From NCBI GenBank assembly GCA_029962745.1, contig CM057167.1, forward strand, positions 15,529,648 through 15,593,647: a stretch of DNA of 64,000 bases. Reading direction: 5' to 3'. The notes under the pieces were generated by a model. It was not told the DNA's origin, ran no database searches, and saw nothing but the letters and a program-made list of their open reading frames with translations. Positions within the stretch are counted from its first letter, which is position 1. Every line of letters begins with the position of its first letter. Below, piece by piece: positions 35,249 to 47,552 of the stretch. Position numbers and translations under genes: made by a program. This stretch comes from Echinometra lucunter. Its lineage: Eukaryota > Echinodermata > Echinoidea > Camarodonta > Echinometridae.

Positions 35249-36494
35249 ATCTCTATCCTGATCATTATTCTAAACCTGCCATTTTGTAACAACATTGCTA
35301 ATTTGAGGACCGCCAAATAGAAAATAAATTGTGACCGTTTTCAAACTTTCATAACTTTCTCATTTCATAACCGATTTTAATGAACTTTTTTTTAAAATTG
35401 CTTCTCTCTATCCTCCCTTTGATCCCCCCCCCCCCCGATTTTCCTTTAACCTTTATATCCATGCACTTCACACATAAATATTAATCAACTCATAAGGGCA
35501 GGGGCGGCGCCATGGTATTTTCATAGGGGGAGAGAGAGATTACCCACAGGTGAGTTTATTTACCTTTTGTATGAAAAATAGGGGTATAATAACAGTTGCA
35601 GGACGCCGCAACCCTCTCTTTTCCCGTAGGGCCTACTAGCTCTTCTTTCTTCTTCCTCCTTTTTTTCTTCTAATTTTTTTTCTTTTTTGATCACTTGAAA
35701 AATCACAGGGGTGGTCACTTTGTTTTATCTGTTTTATCTTCATCTCTTTCCCCTTTTATTTTCTTTATGTATTCCTCATTATACGGGGGGGGGGGGGGGG
35801 GGGGGGGGCAGGCGCCACGCCCAAAGAGATCTACGCAGCACTCCGCTGCGGCTGGCCCCGCCCATCCCTACTAGCTTACGGTACGCAATGCAATGCAGCC
35901 AGCTAGCTAGCTACCTACATGTAGCTAATATAAGCCAGATGCATGCACAATACCAATAGGCCTATACGGTACTTAACTTCTATGTGAGCTAGCTGACTGA
36001 GAGTGAGACGTGATCAGTGACACTGACAGTTCGATCAGCGGATACTTTGTTATCAGTCATCAGTTTTTGTACTATTTTCATTATACTAATTCGATTTAAC
36101 AGTGTTCATCAGAACAGAGGTAACTATATCTCTTAGGTTTTTATTGAAAAAAAAGAGCTTTAAACATTGTAGTAAGGTTGTATGAAATGAAATTGTGCTT
36201 TTACTAGTTTTAGTTTTGTGGAAACTTAAAAAGCAGTATATGGGACTGTAGAGTCTAGAATTTTGCTGGTAGGCCCATACCCAGTTGTTGGGTGTCCGGA
36301 CAGGTTGTGTATCCGGACAGTCGATTTTAAACAGCCAATTGAAAAAGTTCACAAGCAAATCTCTAAATGATTCAGCACAAAATGTTTGGCAATATTATAG
36401 AGAACAAATATTGATGATGATTAGCACAAATCAATGCTTAGATCTAGATCTAGTCACATGCTAGTATAGCTATACCTACATGACCTATAGTTAT

Positions 36495-36939
36495 TAGGAG
36501 CTATCGTGATTTTATTCTGATAGTGATATTACACGATACTTAGCTATAGATTACTGCCATAGGCCCCTGTGTAGACCGATGTCAGCTTGAAATATTATGC
36601 CTCCAAATCACACTTTCTCATGCCCGGTTAACCCTGCAAACTACCTTCCAAGTTCGCCAGTGGACCAGCCGATCAAACTGTGATATCAGAACCTGAAATT
36701 TATTTTTCAAACTCAAAATATCGACTTTTGATTGATACGGGATCCTACCTTCTTGTTGATTTCGCCACTTGATTAATTTCCATTACAATAGCGCGACCTC
36801 CGACATCGTGAGTTCACCTACACCCGCTGGTCTCGGCCACAGGCACTAGGCGAAGCAGCGTTGCACTCTCGCACGCACTCTGCGTTCGCCGACACATAGC
36901 TATCGTGTAATATCAGAATAAAATCACGATAGCTCCTAT
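36495..36939. mobile_element. Inverted-repeat element (TAGGAGCTATCGTGAT ends)
   Basis: TAGGAGCTATCGTGATTTTA with TTCTGATA and ATTACACGATA at left is almost perfectly mirrored at 36902-36939. A one-sided 6-base insertion is the main difference. The 370-base interior is non-coding and more CpG-rich near the right end. Confidence 0.75.
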
Positions 36940-37068
36940 AGCTATGCTAGTAGAGGTCTAGTTTTTGTTTAATCCAAAGACAAAAAGAAAGCTTCATTTT
37001 TGTTACTTGTCCGGACACCCAACCCCCCCCCCCATCCTACTAGGTACGTATTCAGCAGTGCTAGTGCT

Positions 37069-37217
37069 GGGCTGCGTTTCTCGAAACCGAAAGTCTTTTC
37101 TAGCCTTCTTGGGTATCCCATTGAAACGTGTGTTGTAGAATTAGCACATGTTTCAATGGAATGTCCACGTCCATGAACTCAGACTTACATGTTTGACGGT
37201 GTTGAGAAATGCAGCCC
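37069..37217. mobile_element. Fold-back MITE (TTTCTCGAAAC family)
   Basis: GGGCTGCGTTTCTCGAAACC and inverse right end GTTGAGAAATGCAGCCC; body AACGTGTGTTGTAGAATTAG as in the relatives. Confidence 0.75.
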
Positions 37218-39566
37218 TGCAAAGTAGTTAGATCTAACCGTAGTGGCAGTGCTACTGCTAGTTGGGCTTAGATCTAGCCATTTTTAACAGTTAATTTTGT
37301 TAGCAATTAGGCTATTGACATTGTCTCTGACTCTGTGACTGTGAATTGGCAGAAGCTGGAACAGTAAATTAATAGTTATTTGATATCATTATTAAGTTGT
37401 TAATTTCGATTCAAATAATGAATTTTTCGTATGGCAGAGTGACCTAACTTCGCACAAGTCCAAACTTCGCGCACAGGGCCATATCTAAAAAACTAGAAAA
37501 GATTGTGAAAAACTTGTAGCACCAATGGAAAGAGCACCCTAAAATTACCCTGGAAGTTACTTTCCTTTTGAAATTAGAGAAGGGATTTTGAAATTATGAA
37601 TGAAAAATCGGCAAATTTGGCAGCGTTTTGCGTTCGTTCTGACAAAACTGGACTTGTCGACAAGGGTCTAGAATTCCTCTTTTCGAGAGACGATGTCATC
37701 AAAATTGTAAGTAAAATGTGGTATCAAATTATTCAGTGGCATTTTGCCTTCTAGCAATGCAATTATCTTACCTTTTATGGATCTCTACTTTGTATTAATC
37801 ACTTGAAAACTGGCGTGCGCGAAATTAGGTCTCGTTATTTTTGTAACACTTTTCCAGGTCCAAAGTGGTGCGATACGACATCAAATTTTGCGATCGCGAT
37901 ATCTCTGGAATTCTTCGCAAATAACACGTTCTTCTTTCGCCTATTTGAAATCTAAAACTTTGCTTTGCCTTTGGTGTCATTTAAATTAAAATAATTTTTG
38001 GTAAAAATTTCGAAATTATGGATCAGAAATTGCCTTCATTAAAGAATTAAAATGTGCGCGAACTATGGTCCCCCCATCATACTGAAATTAAAATTTAGTG
38101 TGCTTTCAGTAGATGGTGCGGAATGCGATTATCGGAATCCTAACAGTAACAGTTAGTAGTCTACTGTTAGATAGTAGGATCAAGTGAAGTGGACAGCCTG
38201 ACCTCCTACACCTGATCGAGTTGTTCATGGTTGGTTGCTTTGCCGTACAGGCGTACAGCTGGCCACATTTTTTCTCTTGATTTCATGAACTAAATTCCAG
38301 TGTTGGGTGTCTTGAGACATGGACATGTCTTGGGACAGTAATTGTGTGTCTCGTCTCGGTCTGTGAAGGGATTATCAGATTGTCCTAAAACTTTGCATAC
38401 CGGTACTAATTAAGCACATCCTGCTTATCATAGTGCACAAATAACACAAACATACATGTAGGTCTAAAAACTGTCAAAAATACCACTTTTAGATTGTTTG
38501 GTACCTCCAAAATTTTTAAATCACTTAGGAAAAAAGTATACCCTGTCAGGAATTACCGGAAACTTAAATTTAACTCTGCAAACCAAAAACACCTTTATTG
38601 AGCTGTACATGTACATGTAACTGAAAATCCCACAGTGTGACATTTGGTGGTTTTGTGGTGCCTAGTCACATATATGATTTATGAATATAATGTTTGACTT
38701 GTAAATTTGCAAAAGAAGTCCCCCCCCCAAAAAAAAAAAAAAGGAAAGAAAAAGAAAAAAATTGTTTGCTTTTGTTTATGTCAGGCTAGAGCAAAGGTAC
38801 ATGTTTTATTTCCTATGCACACACAATTAAACTGAGCACTTTCTGTTTTACTTTGTGAGCATGCAGTTAATATCTGATTAGGTTTTATAGCAGCGCTAAA
38901 ACCATTGTAAAACTACAGACAGACCTAATTTTCCTCTCTTCTCCTTCCTGTTTGGTATAGTCCACCTCTGGTGACTAGTCATACTGTTGGCAGGTATGGA
39001 GTGGATGTGCATTTTGTGCAGCTATGAAATAACTCCATTTTCATCGGGCTCAAAGTTCAAAGTTTCTTTTTCCACAGTTCCATAAAAACAAAATATAATG
39101 TATGTATTTGAAACAAAAACATCTAAAAGAGGACAGTTCTTAAAGTAAGCAACAACAACATAAGGAGTTGGTGTCCTGTATCACCTGCTTGAATTGCTCT
39201 ACAAGGAGTATATACAGTGGTAGAGCTGAAAGCACCTTAGGGCAGTGCATTCCACAGTCCTACACCTAAAGGACAGCAGATATGTCAGGTCTCCCACATT
39301 AGGCGTGAGACTCCCACATTGGGGGCTCATTGCTCATCCCCCCCAAATATCTTTCTCATGCCTACATCATAGCCTATTCCCATTATACATCGATCCTCCT
39401 CTATTAAACTGTAGAGACTTTTCCTTGTGACATTTGCGCAGATCTTGTAGAGTAAGCCACAGTTTTAATCCATGTTTTGTGTGAACCATATTTGCGGCAT
39501 CCTTGTGTCGCTTTTGCTGTAATTTCAAATATTTGTTTTTTTGTTTTCAGATCTAGATTGTACAAG

Positions 39567-42500
39567 ATGGCATACCCAGGCTACGGAGCACAACCAGGCT
39601 ACGGAGCTCAGCCAGGCTACGGACAGCAGCCAGGCTACCCAGGAGGTTATCCTGGAGGAGCACCTGCTCAGGTAGGTTCTAGGACATCATCTGGTAATCC
39701 AAACAACCCCATTTGTGATCTGATCTACATGTGCACTCTAAACACTATTATGCCCAACTTTGACAAAAGGTTCAGCAAGCAACATATCAACCGAATTTGA
39801 GTTACCTATGGATATTTTATGTGTGCTCTATCTAGTGTGCTCTTCTTCTGGGCCAAATTTTATGCATGAACACTCGTCCTGCTAAGAGATATGTTAGGCA
39901 AGACATCATGATATTGCATCGACGTCAGTATAAATGACAGATACATTTTGCTCTTTTACAGGAAATGTAACTTTTGTAACTTGCTTCCTTTTGCCATTTA
40001 GTAGGACAGTATTGGTACTAGATTTACCAGTGTGTCATCAGACGTGTAGGGTGAAGTTGATGGTCTGGGGTCACTTGAGATTCAATCCAATATCAGGCCC
40101 ACGTGTGTAAAAAGTTGCACTTAATGCTTCATTCTGCGGATACCCCCTTCACTACTGGATTCTAATTTCCCATAGGCTTACTGAGGGGCCGCTCATTTCC
40201 GGCCAGCCGTGGGTTAATTAATGAAACACTTCTCTCTCTTCTCTCCAGGACCCTTTGTTCGGATACTTTTCAGCGGTTGCAGGACAGGTAGATACCAGTT
40301 TTTCTTTTATATTTTTGTAAAATTCTGATTAGAAATTTAGAAAAGGCCTTTGATTTGTAGGAATGGTCTCATTTGAAAAGGAAGAGAGAGTCAAAATATA
40401 ACAGCAGAAGATAATTTATGTATGCACATGTATGTACATTGTATTTATGTACATTTAAATTGTATGCCTACAAGCATGCCTACAAGCATACAATTTAAAA
40501 TTATAGTTATGCAAGTCTGATTTGCTATTGAAAACAAATTGGTTAATTATCATTTACATGTACATAATCGGCATAAATATATGCCTTTAAAGGGTAAATT
40601 TTAAAAAAGGGTAAATTTTAAAAAAGGGTAAATTTAAAAAAAAAGATATAAGCTTTTGCAGGGCAGGTAAATAACAGTTTTCCCTTAAATTTTTTTAAAA
40701 TTCTGATTAGAAATTTAGGAAAGGCCTTAAGTGATATTTTTAGGAATGGTGTCATTTGAAAAGGAAGAATCAAAATACATCAACAAAACATAGGCATGCA
40801 ATTTAATATCATAGCAATGCAAATCTGATTTCTTGCTCTTGAAAAAAAAGTTAATTATCATATTTCGTATGTAATCGGCAAAGGCCTTTAAAGGTAATAA
40901 ACAGAAGTGGTAGCAAAATGAAAGTTGGCATGAAACTGCTCAAATAATAGTCTCATATTGTTCGGCTTGCATGAAAAGATGCATGAGTGAGATAATCTAG
41001 TATTCTATTCACGATTTCTGGTGATTTTCAGTAAAACAATTCAAATGATTGTATATCAACCGTTACCTTATACCCTCGCTACGGACCACCTACCCCGACG
41101 CTCTCGGCTCAACAGCGCAAAGCGGTTCGCACACAATATTTACACGTGTGTGAATTTTCGACACGGGCCCGTGCTGAGAACTCTACGTATCTTCTGTTGA
41201 TATTTTAGGCATTTCTATTAAAACAAATATTTTTTTAAAAAACGTCAGCTATGTTCGAAATTAGTCATTCTACATCAGTTCATGTAGTAATTTTCATTCC
41301 ACCTAACAAATTAGTTAAATATTCAAAGCGCCACCTTTCCCACTACTGCTTATTACCTTTAAATGGTACATTGAAAATAAAACAAAATTAAAAAGGAAAT
41401 AAAATAGCACTGAGTGATCAGATATTGCTCAAGTTGAATTAGTGAGTTCTCTTTTAAAGTTTAAAGTTATTTACAAAACAAAACAAAAAAAATATTTCTG
41501 GATGGACTTCCCATTTCAGAGTACAAAACTACATGTAGATTTAACCCATTCGTGACAGAGGTCCACATTTTGTGGTTTGGCCTACATGTAATATCTTTTG
41601 ATGCAAAGCCTTAAAAATCATACCAAATAAATGAGCAGAATGAGCAAAAAATACTACACAAAATGTGCCCATTTTGGTTGCGTCAATTTTCGTTGTTTGA
41701 TGCTGAAAATTGTTTAAAGGAAAATAAGCATTAAAATCCTTAAATTGGCAATGTGATAGAAAGTTTAAAATCACTGTTTTCCCCTGCAAATTGGCAACTT
41801 TTTGACTTATCATAATTTCTGTCAATTTATATTCATTTCAGATACATGACGTTTTATAAGAAAAATGTAGCAATATAATTAAAAAGGTTGGTGTTACTAA
41901 TTTGAAGAATAAAAGCTGATCAAATTAGGCTTTAAATAATTCCTGTCACAAATGGGTTAACAGCATCACACACACACATATAAGACACACACAAGGGAAA
42001 CAGGAAAGAAAGAAAGAAAACTCTCTGTAAGCTGTAAATGACGTCAGTACTCTTTCATTGATGTCAAAGATGATACATATTGACGTAATGGGTCATTGGT
42101 GGCTTTTTCTCAGTCCAATAACCTCATTATGGATACAATACATAACCTGTGTAGAAGAGATAGTACGAACTGAGTTCTATTAATAGACATGAGCAGATCA
42201 AATCAACACTTAGTTCAGATTTCTGAGATGACGTTATTCTCTATTTGTTCAACCCATTTGCCCAGTGTAAACAACTATAATCATTGCTTGATCAATCATC
42301 ACACTCAAAATGTGTTACCAAATGAATAGGCATGTTGCATACATGTCTCTAGAGATCAATATTTTGACTGAGAAACTGGATGACTATGATCATGTACATT
42401 GATAATTATACCTTTCATTATGTGAAAGAAGAAATATTAATTTTGTATGAGTTTAAGTTTTCATCCTTTTTATCTCTAGTCCTACATTGTAGGAGGTGTG

Positions 42501-45500
42501 AAAAACAGTTTTTGTCTTGGTTGTCTTGAGGGGATTATACCCTACTGGTGTCATGTACTGTGTACATGTCATACATGTAAGTGTCTCACATGTATGCCAA
42601 GTTAATTATTTCTGCACTATATGCTGTTCAGCACTGGGCTATTAACCCATTCGTGACATAGGTCCACATTTTGTGGTTTGGCTTAATATCTTTTGATGCA
42701 AAGCCCTAAAAATTATACCAAATACATGAGCAGAAAGAACAAAAAATTCTACACAAACTGTGCCCATTTTGGTTGCGTCAATATTCGTTGTTTGATGCTG
42801 AAATTTTTTTGAAAGAAAATAAGCATAAAAATCCTTAAATTGGCAATGCGATGGAAAGTTTAAAATCACAGTTTTCCCTGCAAATTGGCAACTTTTTGAC
42901 TTTTCATCATAATTTCTGTCAATTTATATTCATTTCAGATACATGACGTTTTATTTTTTATTATTATTATTATTACTTATTATTTATGCTGCGCTTTTCC
43001 CATAAGGCCCAAAGCGCTTACAATAATCAAACAGTGAACATATAATCAAATGTATATCCTAAACTACAAACTGCAAAAAAGATGGGTTTTTAATGCCTTT
43101 CTGAATGTTGTAATTGATGGAGACTGCCTAATTGTGAGTGGCAAATCATTCCAGTGTTTTGAAGCTGACACAGAAAAGAAAGAAAGAAAAATGTAGCAAT
43201 AAAATAAAAATGTTGGTGCTGCCAATTTGAAGAATAAAAGCTGATCAAATTAGGCTTTAAATAATTCCTGTCACAAATGGGTTAAACAAAATCCATAACC
43301 CAATCTGTAGACCCTGTCCCTGAACAGTTATTGATACTTAGAAGCACTTTCTCAATTTCTCACATGGGATGGATAGGTTATGAACTCAAAGTATGGATTC
43401 AGAATACTAGATTTAAGACTAAGTTCACTTTCTCTGATTGCATAGTATCAGTTTACTCTTTGGATTAAATTCATAATTTTTAGTATGTTTGATAGGGGTT
43501 GAGTGATCATTAGGTTATGCCCAAAAATTATTTCTGTGAGAAAAGACTTGGAATACCGGTAGTAATATTTCACTTTGTAAACAACCCCCACCCCCTGCCC
43601 CTTCCCTGCCCCCTTTACATAACTTTGTACAGTTACATGTACTCTCAAAGGAATACTGATTTTTAGAAATGAACTTTCAGATAATAACCTTAAGGTTATT
43701 GAATTAGGGATGCCATTGCCAGGGTAGAACTGCCTATGGGGTGTAGGGGGAGTTTTCTCCACAGATAGTCCCATATCATAGCTATGGGTCTGAAGGCTAG
43801 TAGGTAGAAAAATGAGAATGTAGTGATATTTGTCCTCGAATCTCTACGAAGAGTTAATTTGTAGTTTTGGCTGTTACACATGGTAAATATCAATGAAAAT
43901 TACCACATTTCCATGTGAACTATTCACTTGTGAGCCTACACGTACATGGATGTTTATCAGGCAATGTTTCCCGAAAATAGGAACCTAAAGGCAAAAAAAA
44001 AAATTAGTTTGTATAGTGACTATGGGGTCTGTTTCATCCTTGGGGCCCTTGACCAGAGGAGCCATTCCGTCGGGGGGGGGAGTGCACACAGGGTCTTCGG
44101 TAGCCTTTGGGCAAGACCTCACGCGCTGCTTGTTTGCCAAGCAGGGTTTGAAAAATAGACCAAACAGTGTTCATTTATGGCAGTGATCAGTGGACCGAGC
44201 CGCGTCAGCGGCGAGGCCTTTGCTAACTTGCGGAGTCATGCATTATGCATGAGGGTCTTACATATACAGCAGCTAGCGACGATCGTGACCAATCGTAACT
44301 GTTTTAAACGCTGTGTGTTATATGGATTCGTTCATTAAATTACGGGGGGATAGATATTAAAATGTACTAGATAATGAATCATATTTAGTTCAATTTTCAG
44401 TAAAACAGATAGATTTATTAAAGAAAGTAAAGAATTTGATGAGTAACTGTATTCACTATTTTGCTAAATAAGTAGATCTATCGTAAAATTTTGCTCTCTC
44501 CTTTTTCATTTCAACCTACGCATAGTGGTTCGCGCGATCAGCTGGTCGATTGTTATTGTACAACACGTTGAACGTGAGGCGCATGTGAATAATAAATATT
44601 CATAAATTCTCTCGAATTGTCTACTCTTATTGGTGCATCGGATTCGAACGGGCGGTTTGGGCGGCTTTCTCGGTAGCTACTTTGCATCTAATTATCTACC
44701 GATTCGGTAGCGGAAATATAATACAGAACAAAAGAAATAAACTACAACAACCACTCAGGTTAGTAAAGGCCTTGGTGCTGACGAACCTCCAGCCACGGAT
44801 CACAGTTGTCGTGCGGTTAGTCTATGTATTCAAGCGCGTTTAGGGAAATAACAGCACCACGAACCTCCAGCCACGGATCACAGTTGTCGTGCGGTTAGTC
44901 TATGTATTCAGGCGCGTTTAGGGAAATAACAGCACCAAGTGCCTTGGCTAAAGGCTAGGTCTTCGGGAGAGCCATGCTCTCCTCTGCCAAAAATTACAGT
45001 GGCTCTTTTATTGTTGGTTTTCTACATCTTCCTTGTCACTTTATTTTATTTTAAAGATCTTTTTATCTGTATATTTTTTCTGTTTTATTTTTTGTCCAGT
45101 TATTGCCAATGACTTGTTAATCATTGCTAATGTCTTGTTAATATTGTCATTCTTACATGATTGAGCATGCTCTCCTGTGCCAACAATTACAGTGGCTCTT
45201 TTATTGTTGGTTTTCTACATCTTCCTTGTCACTTTATTTTATTTTAAAGATCTTTTTATCTGTATATTTTTTCTGTTTTATTTTTTGTCCAGTTATTGCC
45301 AATGACTTGTTAATCATTGCTAATGTCTTGTTAATATTGTCATTCTTACATGATTGAACATTACGTGTAATAAAACATATACATGTAAATAAGAAAAAAT
45401 AATGAAAAAAGTTTGTATAGTGACTTGCATCTGTATGTTTCTTCACTGTATTCTGTTTTGCTTTTCGTGCATTGTACGAGTCATGGCCGTAATATCATGC

Positions 45501-47505
45501 AAGTTCGCATAAAAGGTAACTTATTTCAATGTATGGTACATGTATTTTATGGAGGCTTCCTAGTTATTGGTATTATTGCTTCATGCTTTTCCTCCAATAG
45601 GACCAGCAGATAGACCCGAAAGAGCTGCAGCAATGTCTGACCTCAAGTGGAATAGCGGGAACCTACCAGCGTAAGTCTGACCTTGCATGCTTTCATATCC
45701 TGTGAAGTGCTCTATCTTTCTGGCTATTTCCTGGATTGGATTTACTTTTGTTTTTGTTTTTATTTTACATGTATTTTTGTTTGTTTTTTATATGCAGCAA
45801 TATGCATCAAGATAAAACAATATATTCATACATAAAAAGAACAAGGACATAAAGAAAAAAAAAGGAAGAAAGAAAATGATGTTTATGCGATAATACTGAC
45901 ATATGTAGCTGCCTGGGTGTGGAAAGGGCTTACTTGAACCATGCTTGAAGTGAACACCGTGACGTGTAGGCCTCTTTCACCAACGATGCTAGGGCAACAT
46001 GGATAGCTAAAATTGAGTATGTTATACAGGTACAGAACATGAATCTCAGCTGATAACCGGAAATTATGAAATGAAATATATACATAGCAAATTTGACAGC
46101 TATGTAGTTACACAGGTGTTGGTTGGTGAATCATGAATACTAGTAATTCATAAATGAATGAATGACTAGATAATGAAGAATGAATGGATGATAATGAAGA
46201 CTTAACGTGTACAGGACTACAGTAATATTATATGACATTATTGTTTGATCCAATCATTTCAGTTGTTTCTCCTTACAACAAATACCCCCAATAAAGGAAT
46301 ATGGAGAGGAATCCTTTTCATCAGGGTTATTTCCCTGTGAAATTATTTCCTACAGACGAGTTATCTCCGGCTTAGCATGCTACAGATTAAGATGTTTCAT
46401 TTGCTATGTTTTTTCGATTTATTTTCAGCCTTCAGCATCGATACATGCACGTTAATGATCAACATGTTGGATGTATCCTTTTTAAAGCTCTCTGACAGAT
46501 ATTATAAAGCCCCCAACAACTTTTCGTCCATTTCTTTTTAATTGCAACTGATACGCAGGAAGTGTTTGTTGTAATTATAGTAATAATTGTAATAGACTAG
46601 TAAGACTACATAATGCAAAAGTTTCCAAGTGCTTTTGATCATGATGTACTTGTCAAAAAAGAAACTGAAACTTAATATAATTGATAATGACAATGGATGT
46701 TAATGATAGTGATGATAAATGAAATTTACACATTTAGATTGTTAAACTGAAGCATAACATGATAAAAATCATTCAAGACAAATTTGTTAAAAGGACAATA
46801 ATGAGGTCTGCACAAGTTAATGATAATGTACGATTTCATTACAGCAGTTTTTAGCCTAAATGTAGAAATCTGGCTGAGTGTAGTTATTGATGAACACTAG
46901 ATATAATATAAAAATGTATTGATATTGAGTGTTAGCAGAGGTTAATGAAATTAATACAAATAATGTACAGTCTAAAACTACAGTTACGAAGCAAACCGAT
47001 TAAAAGAACAATGAAGAAACCTAAAGTTGTGCAGAATGTACAATTACACAAACACAATTCCTGTTGTTGCTGTTGTTGGTTTTGTTTTTGTTGGAGTTCA
47101 CTTCTTGATCTACATGAGTAAGAATCTGCACAGGGTGTAGGTGACCTTTACCTGGTTGTAGTTTTTGAATACCATGTGTTCTTTTTCCTTGACCGACACA
47201 TGCTTCATTCAGCGAGATTTTTCAGGAAAGATGGGCTTCACAGAGTTCAAAGAACTTTGGGGTGTCCTCAACCAGTGGAAGCAAACCTTCATGACCTTTG
47301 ACAGAGATAGGTCAGGTCAAATTGACGGTAATGAGCTGGCAGGAGCACTGGGTGCATTTGGTGAGTTTGACATTTAAAAAAAAAATTTGCATGTTATTTT
47401 GTGTTCATATTTACCTTTTCCATACATTGTAAAAAACATTTTAAAGTTTCAATATTTGAATGTTACTTTATATTCATATTTGTCTATCCTTCTCTCTCTC
47501 TCTCT

Positions 47506-47552
<47 letters not shown>

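Larger units (their letters stand above)
32007..39550. other. Repeat-rich spacer between COASY and SRI
   Basis: The two genes are transcribed away from each other, so this holds both promoters. Contents: COASY 5' UTR, a CTAC microsatellite (32445-32468), poly-A, a CpG-rich patch (about 32995-33075), long G/C runs (33461-33541, 33861-33985), a CT tract, nested MITEs (34709-35248), an A/T-rich inverted-repeat element (36495-36939), a fold-back MITE (37069-37217), and 37430-38800 with no recognised content. SRI 5' UTR exons are probably within it but could not be placed. Confidence 0.6.

Noticed and set aside
37430..38080. GCGCGAA/TTCGCGC-bearing segment as a mobile element
   Set aside because: A few inverted short phrases, but no consistent ends or target duplication that I could verify.
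39477..39566. Upstream in-frame extension of sorcin
   Set aside because: Contains intron and acceptor (ag at 39550); the protein aligns to sorcin from MAYPGYG onward.
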